A stretch of DNA of 51,131 nucleotides from IMG/VR virus record IMGVR_UViG_3300025133_000157, positions 1 to 51,131 of that record; one strand, given 5' to 3'. Each line of letters opens with the position of its first letter. Within the stretch, counting starts at the first letter, position 1. The notes beneath the pieces were generated by a model. That model did no database searches and was not told where the DNA came from. It worked only from the letters and a program-made list of their open reading frames with translations. The stretch is from a virus. Both the position numbers and the translations under genes were made by a program. This document shows positions 39,934 through 46,887 of the stretch, piece by piece.

Positions 39934-40791
39934 ATGATGGAAGATGTAATTTTGGATAATACAGACGACACAAAAACTGAACTGTCAGTTGGAGCAAATT
40001 GTTCTGTCAAAAATTGTGGTAAATTCTTCGATTTTTCTAGAGATAAAGATGGACGATTTATACATTGGGTCAGTAAAAAAGATAAGGATGGTGGATTTTC
40101 GAGGAAAAGTTCAAAACATAGAGCATGTTTTAATGCTGATGTGAGAAAAAAATACTCAAATAAACATAAAAATTCCCCACAAAAAGAAACGAATATACCG
40201 GGATTATCGCAGTTGGAACTTATTAAGCAGTTGGAACGATTCAAATCTATAAAACCCAACATGAAAATTGCTGAAATAGAGTCCCTTCACAATTCCATGT
40301 TATTGTGTATCCGTAGCGCTTCCAAAAAAAAACAACCCACTGAAAGACGAGAACAACTTGCTAAATCGGCGAGGATAGGAATACTCGCTGGATTCGACCA
40401 ACTATTTCGCCAAAATCTATGTTCATACTACAACAAAAATAAAAGATTTGATGCTCATATTAAAACCGGACCATTTAAAATCTCGCTTGAACGCTTGAAT
40501 TGCCATGAATTATATAATGACATGTCGGTTAATGGTGGCAATTGTGTTTGGGTTTTCTCTAATGAAAACCAACAAAAATCATCATGTGAGAAATCAGATA
40601 AAGAGAATGGTTTTACTAATTACATCGAAATATTACTTGAAAATAATATTGAACCGAGTGACGATGCTCTCGAACTTTATTTTGAAACGTTAAAAACTTC
40701 AACGGTGATAAGTTTTATAAATGAGCAAGAAAAAATCATAAAATTGTACAGAAAAATGCTAAATGTACAGGAGTATATTAAAAAAATATGA
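39934..40791 (+). CDS. Unknown Cys/His-containing protein (285 aa)
   Basis: No known family. The N-terminal part has CSVKNCGKFFDF and HRACF, which could form a zinc site; the remainder is helical and basic. I set the start at ATG 39934 (or 39937), with AAAGG upstream; the GTG at 39904 lies only 3 nt after the predicted +1. The stop overlaps the next ATG (ATGA). Confidence 0.7.
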   Translation: MMEDVILDNTDDTKTELSVGANCSVKNCGKFFDFSRDKDGRFIHWVSKKDKDGGFSRKSSKHRACFNADVRKKYSNKHKNSPQKETNIPGLSQLELIKQLERFKSIKPNMKIAEIESLHNSMLLCIRSASKKKQPTERREQLAKSARIGILAGFDQLFRQNLCSYYNKNKRFDAHIKTGPFKISLERLNCHELYNDMSVNGGNCVWVFSNENQQKSSCEKSDKENGFTNYIEILLENNIEPSDDALELYFETLKTSTVISFINEQEKIIKLYRKMLNVQEYIKKI

Positions 40792-41075
40792 AAACGCTTA
40801 AACCCCTTAAATTGAACGAACTAGACCAATTTTTTGAAGACGACACGAAATTTTTGTATGTTGAATCCGATGAGTATGGCGAAATCATGTTTTTCCATGT
40901 CGCTGGTTTTGTTGAGAAACAATATACAGTATTAACTATGAAAGAAAATTCAACTGCTAATGTAAGAAATAAGCGTGAACTTGAAGATATTTTAGACATC
41001 CTGAGAGTTGAGCGTGTGCATTTATGTGGAGACTTCATTGAAACAATGGAAATTATCGGCGAAGGGAATTTTTAG
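40788..41075 (+). CDS. Unknown acidic protein (95 aa)
   Basis: The protein is acidic and alpha/beta-like (KFLYVESDEYGEIMFFHVAG) with no recognised family. It overlaps the previous gene by ATGA, and the next ATG follows after 1 nt, so it belongs to the operon driven from 39866. Confidence 0.7.
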   Translation: MKTLKPLKLNELDQFFEDDTKFLYVESDEYGEIMFFHVAGFVEKQYTVLTMKENSTANVRNKRELEDILDILRVERVHLCGDFIETMEIIGEGNF

Positions 41076-41076
41076 A

Positions 41077-41337
41077 ATGGAGGAAACGCCCCAAATCACA
41101 ATCGAAGAACTGAATGGAAAATTAGTCCATATCGGAAGATCGCTCGATGAATTCCTAAAACTCATCCAAGGTTATAATGAAAATGTGACAACCACAACCC
41201 ATATAAAACAGTTTTGGTTTACTTCAACCGTGCTCGAACAATTTAGAGAAGTTGTCAAAAGTCTTGAAAATGAAAGACAACAACTAACCGAAATAATCGA
41301 CAAATTAAAACAGAAAAGGGTTGACAAGACCCCTTAA
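41077..41337 (+). CDS. Unknown coiled-coil-like protein (86 aa)
   Basis: I chose ATG 41077 rather than 41008, because the latter lies inside the preceding gene and GAAGGGA precedes 41077. The C-terminal half is a charged helix (FREVVKSLENERQQLTEII) likely to form a coiled coil. Its last codons overlap the next early promoter. Function unknown. Confidence 0.7.
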   Translation: MEETPQITIEELNGKLVHIGRSLDEFLKLIQGYNENVTTTTHIKQFWFTSTVLEQFREVVKSLENERQQLTEIIDKLKQKRVDKTP

Positions 41338-41349
41338 AACCCTTATAAT
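41321..41349 (+). promoter_or_regulatory. Early promoter of a small-protein operon
   Basis: TTGACA, 17 nt, TATAAT, AGTACT, ATAG. The -35 lies inside the end of the upstream gene. The leader carries CGGAGGACGAGAAA before ATG 41388. Confidence 0.9.
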
Positions 41350-41387
41350 AGTACTATAGAATTAACCATTAAACGGAGGACGAGAAA

Positions 41388-41543
41388 ATGTCAGATCTTC
41401 AAATTTTACAGGAACTGAAATTGGAACTTGGGGAAATAACCATTGCTATTCGTGGACTCGGAGATGTTGAGACCGTTGAACGAAAAACCCTGGTTGAGAA
41501 AAAGAACGAACTCAAGGAAAAAGTTCGGTTGATGGAACGATAG
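41388..41543 (+). CDS. Small helical protein (51 aa)
   Basis: A strong GGAGGA SD 8 nt upstream and a consensus promoter support this short ORF. The product is an amphipathic, charged helix (LQILQELKLELGEITIAIRG, then KKNELKEKVRLMER), probably a coiled coil. The next ORF starts directly after its stop. Confidence 0.7.
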   Translation: MSDLQILQELKLELGEITIAIRGLGDVETVERKTLVEKKNELKEKVRLMER

Positions 41544-41669
41544 ATGAAAGTTAGAACAAGACAATTCTATTGCTTTGGTTTTTGGGAAGATGGTTGCTCT
41601 AGATGCTATAATGATGTAACTTTCATCGAAGCTGAAAGCGAATCCCAAAGCAATAGAAATCCTGGGTGA
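41544..41669 (+). CDS. Cys-containing microprotein (41 aa)
   Basis: The ATG is adjacent to the preceding stop (TAGATG). The peptide has three Cys and several aromatics (FYCFGFWEDGCSRCYND), suggesting a small metal-binding or redox element. It is not recognised. Coupled position in the operon supports translation. Confidence 0.5.
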   Translation: MKVRTRQFYCFGFWEDGCSRCYNDVTFIEAESESQSNRNPG

Positions 41670-41684
41670 TGTGGTTAATACTAC

Positions 41685-41715
41685 GTGGACAGCATTTAGG
41701 AAAATATTATGGAAA
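41685..41715 (+). repeat. 31-nt repeat, copy 1, at a microprotein start
   Basis: A perfect 31-nt match to 42424-42454. It begins GTGGACAGCATTTAGGA, contains the ribosome site AGGA and ends within the first codons (ATGGAAA) of the small membrane protein at 41709. Confidence 0.95.
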
Positions 41716-41855
41716 TGATTTTGGTAAATTTAGTTTTAACAGTACAAGCATATTTAGCATTTTACCTCTTTTACTTTATTGCAGTCACTTGTTTGGCGTT
41801 GTGCTTCTTCTTATTTTTATTTTATTTTATGTGGAAAAATCATAAAAACCCTTGA
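41709..41855 (+). CDS. Membrane microprotein (48 aa)
   Basis: Most of the product is hydrophobic (VNLVLTVQAYLAFYLFYFIA, TCLALCFFLFLFYFMW), enough for one long or two short membrane helices, with a basic end. The SD AGGA lies in a 31-nt repeat shared with the start of the gene at 42448. Its TGA stop is part of the -35 box of the next promoter. Confidence 0.55.
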   Translation: MEMILVNLVLTVQAYLAFYLFYFIAVTCLALCFFLFLFYFMWKNHKNP

Positions 41856-41879
41856 CAAACGCCGGTAAACCCTTATAAT
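41852..41879 (+). promoter_or_regulatory. Early promoter
   Basis: TTGACA, 16 nt, TATAAT, AGTAGT, GTAAGGTAAACAAAGG. The spacer is one base shorter than in most copies. Confidence 0.88.
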
Positions 41880-41911
41880 AGTAGTGTAAGGTAAACAAAG
41901 GAAGGGACAAG

Positions 41912-42202
41912 ATGAAATTAACAAAAGAAGATATCAGAGAAAAGATGGAAACAAACGACAAATGGTTGATTCGTGGACTGATCGCCATTTATGATCGCCA
42001 GACCGCAGATGAGCAGGTTTCGGAAGATACGAAGCATAATAATACCATCGGATTCAACGGCGGAGACGGTCGCTGGGGTGCTAATTTCGCTGCCTTCTAC
42101 AAGCAGAGGAATTTCCTAACCAAGAAGCAAATCAATTACATTCGACCAAAAATGTTGAAATACTCTGGTCAATTATTAAAGATAGCGAACGGTGAGATAT
42201 GA
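41912..42202 (+). CDS. Conserved phage protein of unknown function (96 aa)
   Basis: The pattern NDKWLIRGLIAIYDRQTADEQ, GFNGGDGRWGANFAAFY, FLTKKQINYIRPKMLKY and LLKIANGE is a widespread small phage protein family without an assigned activity. The ribosome site GGAAGGGACAAG is strong. It overlaps the following coiled-coil gene by ATGA. Confidence 0.8.
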   Translation: MKLTKEDIREKMETNDKWLIRGLIAIYDRQTADEQVSEDTKHNNTIGFNGGDGRWGANFAAFYKQRNFLTKKQINYIRPKMLKYSGQLLKIANGEI

Positions 42203-42438
42203 GCATCGATATAACCATTTTGAATCACCACGTTAAATTTGTTAAAAATAAAATAAAACAAAAGACAGTGTTACTAAACACTCTGGAAAATGAAGTCAAA
42301 AATCCAAATGTTCCAGAAGACCGGGTCAGATTATACCTTGAAACTATAGATTCTATGAATCGCAAAATCAAAACATTGAATAGAGAAGTTGAAATCTTGA
42401 ACAGGAAAATTTCTCAAATTATAGTGGACAGCATTTAG
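42199..42438 (+). CDS. Coiled-coil protein (79 aa)
   Basis: Almost entirely a charged heptad-like helix (VKNKIKQKTVLLNTLENEV; NRKIKTLNREVEILNRKIS). The ATG overlaps the previous stop. Its last codons include the start of the second copy of the 31-nt repeat. No family recognised; oligomer formation is likely. Confidence 0.7.
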   Translation: MSIDITILNHHVKFVKNKIKQKTVLLNTLENEVKNPNVPEDRVRLYLETIDSMNRKIKTLNREVEILNRKISQIIVDSI

Positions 42439-42454
42439 GAAAATATTATGGAAA
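42424..42454 (+). repeat. 31-nt repeat, copy 2, at a microprotein start
   Basis: Identical to 41685-41715. It spans the stop of the coiled-coil gene (TAG), the SD AGGA and the start ATGGAAA of the membrane protein at 42448. Confidence 0.95.
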
Positions 42455-42672
42455 AAAACGATATACTGGCCCTATATACACTGGCAACCTCAATTTTGAT
42501 TAATATAATAACTTTAATTGTCATATATTGCATGAACGGTCAAATTGATGATATGACTCAATGGACCAGAAGTTATTTGCAAAATGATAAAATTGAGTGG
42601 AGTCTTGATAAAAAGACTTTTATTTTAGAAGAGTCTCTTGGTATTAATGTTCGAGCGTGTGAGGTTGAATAA
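42448..42672 (+). CDS. Small membrane protein (74 aa)
   Basis: An N-terminal hydrophobic helix (LATSILINIITLIVIYCM) is followed by a polar domain (DDMTQWTRSYLQNDKIEW). The 5' end of the gene is shared with the microprotein gene at 41709 through the 31-nt repeat. Its stop overlaps the next start (TAATG). Function unknown. Confidence 0.65.
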   Translation: MEKNDILALYTLATSILINIITLIVIYCMNGQIDDMTQWTRSYLQNDKIEWSLDKKTFILEESLGINVRACEVE

Positions 42673-42860
42673 TGAAAACTACAGAAATAGGACTGTTGAG
42701 ATCGTCCATTAGGGACTTGGATCTAAGGATAAACATGCTGAATGCTATGGGAGACACAGTTGTAGCAAAAGGAATGATGAAGGTAAAAAATAAAATGTTA
42801 TTGAGATTGGACAGATTAACCGGACTCATTCCAAAGAAAATCACAAGGACTGGGAAATAG
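42672..42860 (+). CDS. Small basic protein (62 aa)
   Basis: A mostly helical, basic peptide (LLRSSIRDLDLRINMLNAMG; KVKNKMLLRLDRL) ending IPKKITRTGK. It overlaps the previous stop and the following GTG start. Not recognised. Translation coupling in the operon supports it. Confidence 0.65.
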   Translation: MKTTEIGLLRSSIRDLDLRINMLNAMGDTVVAKGMMKVKNKMLLRLDRLTGLIPKKITRTGK

Positions 42861-43576
42861 TGAAATTTAAAATTACTTACAAAAGTGGGAAAGTTTATAA
42901 TAAAAGCGAAGAGGATTTAAAAGACTCTTTAAATTTAGAATCCATTACAGATGAAGCGCTCAAAAAAATCGGTGATATTGAATCCATCGAACCCATTAAT
43001 TTTAAAGTAGAGAAAAATGTTTTAATTGACGTTGGATCTATTGCAGATGCTACAACTGTGTTAAAATTTGTTCAGAGTTTGAACCAGAAAGGTGATTGGG
43101 TTATTTACATTAGTACAAACTCTGAACATGTTATAGCACCCGATCATTGGGGCAGTGGTTATAGCGTTTTTAACGATTATAGTAGCGGTCGTGATAATCA
43201 GGATGAAATGATAGAAGATATAACTGGGAATACAATAATAGTAGTTCCCCATAATGTCGGATTCAGACTGCTGGGTGATAAAGATTATTTGAAAGAATAT
43301 ACCGAAACAGTCTCACCAAAAAAGTTTTGGGTCGCTAAAGATAAACATCGTCACATAAGCGGTCATTGGGTCCATATCTATGATTCGAAACCAATTAGGA
43401 ATAATCCTATTCAAACAGATGAAGACAGAATTTGGGTGCGGGATTCTGGAACTTTTTGGAATATTGAAGCATTCCCGCATATGGACTTACTAACAGATGA
43501 GCAAAAAATTCTTTTAGAAAATATGAGTTGGTTTACTCCAGCGCAATCATTTATAATTGAGGCGCCGGTAAAATGA
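42860..43576 (+). CDS. Unknown protein (238 aa), GTG start
   Basis: Translation starts at GTG, which overlaps the TAG stop before it. The first third is a small domain followed by VLIDVGSIADATTVLKFVQS; the centre has a Gly/Ser-rich stretch and TIIVVPHNVGFRLLG, and the end is Trp-rich. No family is recognised. It ends the operon that begins at 41852. Confidence 0.7.
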   Translation: MKFKITYKSGKVYNKSEEDLKDSLNLESITDEALKKIGDIESIEPINFKVEKNVLIDVGSIADATTVLKFVQSLNQKGDWVIYISTNSEHVIAPDHWGSGYSVFNDYSSGRDNQDEMIEDITGNTIIVVPHNVGFRLLGDKDYLKEYTETVSPKKFWVAKDKHRHISGHWVHIYDSKPIRNNPIQTDEDRIWVRDSGTFWNIEAFPHMDLLTDEQKILLENMSWFTPAQSFIIEAPVK

Positions 43577-43598
43577 AATTTATTTTTTATCAAACCCC

Positions 43599-43627
43599 TT
43601 GACGGTCACCGGTAAAACCCTTATAAT
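43599..43627 (+). promoter_or_regulatory. Early promoter with ATG at predicted +1
   Basis: TTGACG, 17 nt, TATAAT, AGTAGT, then ATG at 43634 with AGGTTAAAG. The first transcribed base would be the A of the ATG. Confidence 0.88.
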
Positions 43628-43633
43628 AGTAGT

Positions 43634-43780
43634 ATGAGGTTAAAGAACAGGACCACGAAACAACTTCGCAGGACCTTGACTATCATGACACTCATACTCG
43701 CCGCTTATGTCACAGAATACAACGGCGGATATAAAACTGGAAATGTTAAAACTCAAATCGCTTCTCTTAAAAAAGGATAG
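43634..43780 (+). CDS. Basic microprotein, probably leaderless (48 aa)
   Basis: The ATG is at the predicted +1 and there is no room for an SD. The peptide is basic at first (MRLKNRTTKQLRRTLTIM), then has a short hydrophobic stretch (TLILAAYV) and a basic end. Its TAG stop is 3 nt from the next ATG, and its end carries AAAAAGGATAG, the SD of that gene. Confidence 0.5.
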   Translation: MRLKNRTTKQLRRTLTIMTLILAAYVTEYNGGYKTGNVKTQIASLKKG

Positions 43781-43783
43781 GAA

Positions 43784-44068
43784 ATGACTAAGGAACAAAT
43801 CAAATTACAACTTCAACCGGATATTGACAGATTAGCAGTACTCGGATATCATGTCAGCGTTACTAGTACAACACCATTAGTTTTTGATGATGAGATTGAG
43901 CAATTTGAAATTCATCAAGGACTTTGTGAAAAACTAGTATTAGAATACGAAAATATTTATAACAAAGTACAAGAATTTGGTGCTGATGCTTCTGTTATAG
44001 TAAACACCATGGTTAAGTTAGATTTTGAAGCCCGGGCAGAACTCTTCCCACAAAAAGAGAATGTATAA
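43784..44068 (+). CDS. Unknown protein (94 aa)
   Basis: The protein is soluble and helical (KEQIKLQLQPDIDRLAVLGY; EARAELFPQKENV) with no recognised family. AAGGATAG gives a good ribosome site. The stop overlaps the next start (TAATG), so it is in an operon with two microproteins. Confidence 0.7.
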   Translation: MTKEQIKLQLQPDIDRLAVLGYHVSVTSTTPLVFDDEIEQFEIHQGLCEKLVLEYENIYNKVQEFGADASVIVNTMVKLDFEARAELFPQKENV

Positions 44069-44217
44069 TGTCACCAGAATTAGTAAACCAATGGATTAAT
44101 GTGGTGATGAATGTATTTGGAACTTCGTTTGTAACTTTAATACTTATGTTGATTGCCATCTTGGGTTCTATGGGAACAAGAACCCTCATAAAAGAAATGC
44201 TGGAGTTGAAGAAATGA
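44068..44217 (+). CDS. Membrane microprotein (49 aa)
   Basis: One long hydrophobic helix (VFGTSFVTLILMLIAILGSM) is followed by a charged tail (TLIKEMLELKK). Both ends overlap neighbouring genes (TAATG upstream, ATGA downstream), strong evidence of coupled translation. Function unknown. Confidence 0.6.
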   Translation: MSPELVNQWINVVMNVFGTSFVTLILMLIAILGSMGTRTLIKEMLELKK

Positions 44218-44330
44218 GTACATGGAAACGAATTGACAAGCTGAGTGACCGGATGAATCAGTCTAGACGCAAGTACGCCGAGCAGATTTCTTTCCTAGAC
44301 TTTCAGAAGTATTTGAATGGTAGAACCTAA
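44214..44330 (+). CDS. Basic microprotein (38 aa)
   Basis: Encoded directly after the membrane microprotein with ATGA overlap. GGAGTTGAAGAA provides an SD. The sequence (WKRIDKLSDRMNQSRRKYAE) is a charged helix without a known match. Short, but coupling supports it. Confidence 0.5.
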   Translation: MSTWKRIDKLSDRMNQSRRKYAEQISFLDFQKYLNGRT

Positions 44331-44338
44331 ATATCTTA

Positions 44339-45271
44339 ATGAAGTATACTGTTAAGAATTATTTGGATGAAAAGGTTGACAATTTAAAAACATCTAGGGT
44401 TAGATCGAATGATAACTTAGTGTTTGATAGATTTGAACGTGTTGAAACATGGCGTCCGGGTTCTATCATGATACCCTGGACTGCCAAAATGATGCAGAGG
44501 ATACAGAAGGGTAAAAAGGTTAGATCTTTACATATCACCGATTTAAACTCTGTCAAAAACTTGGTGAAAATCCAAAATACTTCAAAATCAATATCAACAT
44601 TTAACAGAGTTGTAAATATTCATACATTCATTTCGCTCATACGGACATACTCTGGTGGTGATGATATGGGTGTTGAAAACGATGAGACAAATAGCGTCGC
44701 TGTAGTCCTTTTATCTGGTAAAAAACTCTTGAGCGTAGATGAAGATATTTGGACCAGTGTTGATGCTCAAGGTCGAAGGTGGAGCAAACTAAGTGATTTA
44801 GTACAGCATAAGGATAATTTTCGAAAACGCTTGGAAAATGAATTACTAGAAATAAGAGAGAAAATATTAAAAAAGTTCATGAAAAAATACAATATAAAAG
44901 TTGAATGGAGAGATCTAGCACAACTTGAAGACAAAAAGTTGAAAGGTAAAATTATTGGTGAATATCACAAGCAGATGGCAAAATTCCTAAAGAAAAACGT
45001 CGAAGAAATAGAAGCGTCTACTAATGTCCAAAACTCATACTCCGGTTATAATGAACTCGTTTTATCCAACTTTAAAATAATGAAAATTTATACAACTAGA
45101 TTTCCAAGAGAAATCTTTAGCGGCGGTCCATGGTTTTCTAAACCCAGTCCAAAACAAAAAGACAACATGATGAACTATAGTCACGTTGCTCCGCTGGAGT
45201 ACGTCGATCCTGAAAACGACTATTCAACCCTCTTCAAAAAAGTTGTAAAATATATAAAAGTTACAGGTTAA
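44339..45271 (+). CDS. ADP-ribosyltransferase-like protein, paralog B (310 aa)
   Basis: Paralog of the 33744 gene: YTVKNYLDE at the start, KSISTF (83-88), SVDAQGRRW (140-148) and GYNELVLSNFKI (236-247). It has an insertion of about 40 residues before the last block and a longer C-terminus. The S-T-F and NE(L)VL blocks resemble motifs 2 and 3 of R-S-E type ADP-ribosyltransferases. A weak late-promoter-like CCTAAATA lies 5 nt before the ATG. Target and activity are unknown. Confidence 0.5.
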   Translation: MKYTVKNYLDEKVDNLKTSRVRSNDNLVFDRFERVETWRPGSIMIPWTAKMMQRIQKGKKVRSLHITDLNSVKNLVKIQNTSKSISTFNRVVNIHTFISLIRTYSGGDDMGVENDETNSVAVVLLSGKKLLSVDEDIWTSVDAQGRRWSKLSDLVQHKDNFRKRLENELLEIREKILKKFMKKYNIKVEWRDLAQLEDKKLKGKIIGEYHKQMAKFLKKNVEEIEASTNVQNSYSGYNELVLSNFKIMKIYTTRFPREIFSGGPWFSKPSPKQKDNMMNYSHVAPLEYVDPENDYSTLFKKVVKYIKVTG

Positions 45272-45274
45272 CCC

Positions 45275-45303
45275 TTGACAAACCACTCCAAAACCCGTAT
45301 AAT
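45275..45303 (+). promoter_or_regulatory. Early promoter of an intergenic transcript
   Basis: TTGACA, 17 nt, TATAAT, AGTAGT, ATAG. The transcript starts near 45310 and has no ATG before 45459. Confidence 0.9.
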
Positions 45304-45309
45304 AGTAGT

Positions 45310-45400
45310 ATAGTTCCACAAAGTACAACGTGGGAGCCGCGGTGGCACCTGCAGTAAATTCTGTAGCGAGGTTGAAATAGTTTAAAATAGTTCATTTAAC
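45310..45400 (+). ncRNA. Candidate structured small RNA or long leader
   Basis: This stretch between two consensus promoters has no good ORF. It can fold GGAGCC with GGCACC (45333-45338 and 45344-45349, one mismatch, loop GCGGT) and CTGCAG with CTGTAG (45349-45354 and 45361-45366). It is GC-rich for this genome. It could be a small RNA or an extended leader of the gene at 45459. No clear terminator is seen. Confidence 0.4.
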
Positions 45401-45402
45401 CC

Positions 45403-45431
45403 TTGACATAACCAGGTAAAACCCTTATAAT
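45403..45431 (+). promoter_or_regulatory. Early promoter of the CobT-like gene
   Basis: TTGACA, 17 nt, TATAAT, AGTACT, ATAGGGTAAAG. The -35 is 100 nt after the -10 of the preceding promoter. The ribosome site is AAAGGGAATT. Confidence 0.92.
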
Positions 45432-45458
45432 AGTACTATAGGGTAAAGAAAGGGAATT

Positions 45459-46772
45459 ATGAAAAACACTAAAACATTCAAAAAGAACTCCAAGGACCTG
45501 CTTGCCACTCTAATGTCAGAGCAGAATTTAACTATCATTGTTAAACCTGGAGCAAGGACCGCCTGTATCAATGTCCAAACAAAGACTATCACCATCCCAG
45601 AATTCGCTTCTGAGGATGAAAATGTATACGATATGTTCCAGGCACACGAAATTTCCCACGCCATGCACTCTGATATGGTTGATATCCACAGGATTTTTGA
45701 AAACGACAGACGACCTGGATTCCAATCTTATATCAATATCACCGAAGATTCTAGGATTGAAAGGGTCATACAAGACAAATTCCCAGGACTCAAAATCGTG
45801 TTCAAGAGGGCATACAAGAAATTGACTGAAGACGGTTGGTTCGGGGTAGATCCTCATGACCAAGAAACACTCGACGATATGCTACTTATTGATCGTGTCA
45901 ACCTTGAAGAGAAAAGCGCCGGATCATTCCCTGTAAGATTCTTCAATGAAACGGAAACTGCACTTCTGAAAGGCGTTCAAAGCGCCGCCACTTACCGGGA
46001 CGCTCTAAACGCCGCAGAAAAGATATACAAATATGATGAGGCAGCGATCCAACAAAAGATGGACGAAGCAAAGAATCAACAAGAGGATGAAGGTCAAGAC
46101 ACACCAGAAGATGGTGAGGGTCAAGAGGCGCCAGAAGCACCAGAAGCACCAGAAGCACCAGAAGTACCTGACTCTAACACAACTTCTGATGATGCTGACG
46201 GTGAAGACTCAGAGGATTCAGAAGACTCAGAAGATGGTGGGGACACCGAGGATGGTCAATCCGGTCCGGGTGAAGATGGTAAAGACTCAGAGGATACCGA
46301 AGAGACTGAAGACGGTGAGAACTCAGAAGATGGCGAATCCGGTGATGACTCTGATGACTCTGATGACTCTGAAACTTCTGATAAAACCACCGAAGATGCT
46401 GGAGAGAATGAATCCACAAAAACCGGCGGTGACTCAATTGTACAAGAGACACCAGAAGGACCAGAATCCGCAACTGACAAGGCATTCCAGAAAAAACTTG
46501 ATGAACTTGCCGAAGAGACTGAAACTGAAAACACAGGAAATGAGGAACCAACCTCATACTCTCTTGAAATGCCACAGTGGAATATGAAAACTACTGTGGT
46601 TGGATGGAAGGATATTTATAACGAACAAAATACCGATACTCTCCAGAAGATTTCCAAACTCAAAGGTGCGGATTTCTTGGATGAGGAATTCTTCAAATCA
46701 ACCGAAGAATGGGTTGATGATGAGGAAGAGGAAAACGACGATGAAGAATACTACGAAGAGCAAGGATACTAA
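45459..46772 (+). CDS. Zinc-peptidase-like CobT N-terminal protein with acidic linker (437 aa)
   Basis: Residues 1-200 carry HEISH (63-67) and a downstream NITEDSRIERV (93-103), the HExxH plus Glu pattern of zincin-like peptidase domains at the N-terminus of CobT/VWA-associated proteins. Residues about 205-360 are a very acidic linker of Glu, Asp, Ser, Gly and Pro with short repeats such as APEAPE and EDSEDSED. The end (from about 370) is a short conserved region. The VWA domain that normally follows in CobT is encoded by the next gene. Cobalt chelation is not implied; the peptidase activity is inferred from the motif. Confidence 0.75.
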   Translation: MKNTKTFKKNSKDLLATLMSEQNLTIIVKPGARTACINVQTKTITIPEFASEDENVYDMFQAHEISHAMHSDMVDIHRIFENDRRPGFQSYINITEDSRIERVIQDKFPGLKIVFKRAYKKLTEDGWFGVDPHDQETLDDMLLIDRVNLEEKSAGSFPVRFFNETETALLKGVQSAATYRDALNAAEKIYKYDEAAIQQKMDEAKNQQEDEGQDTPEDGEGQEAPEAPEAPEAPEVPDSNTTSDDADGEDSEDSEDSEDGGDTEDGQSGPGEDGKDSEDTEETEDGENSEDGESGDDSDDSDDSETSDKTTEDAGENESTKTGGDSIVQETPEGPESATDKAFQKKLDELAEETETENTGNEEPTSYSLEMPQWNMKTTVVGWKDIYNEQNTDTLQKISKLKGADFLDEEFFKSTEEWVDDEEEENDDEEYYEEQGY

Positions 46773-46808
46773 GATGGAGGAAATAAAAAAATAAAGTTTG
46801 AGAAACCC

Positions 46809-46837
46809 TTGACATAACCCGGTAAAACCCTTATAAT
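46809..46837 (+). promoter_or_regulatory. Early promoter of the VWA gene
   Basis: TTGACA, 17 nt, TATAAT, AGTACT, ATAGGGTAAAGG. The leader (AATTGATTACACCAATAAG, then GAAGGGAAACCAA) resembles that of the gene at 34635. Confidence 0.92.
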
Positions 46838-46887
46838 AGTACTATAGGGTAAAGGAATTGATTACACCAATAAGGAAGGGAAACCAA

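Noticed and set aside
45330-45366. Similarity of GGTGGCACC to the T-box antiterminator core
   Set aside because: The rest of the T-box (specifier loop, following GCG, terminator) is not present, and T-boxes are not expected in this setting.
46033-46587. Long ORFs in other frames of the acidic CobT-like linker on both strands
   Set aside because: They are products of the repetitive GAA/GAT/GAC codons; their translations are low-complexity Lys/Gln/Thr or Ser-rich.
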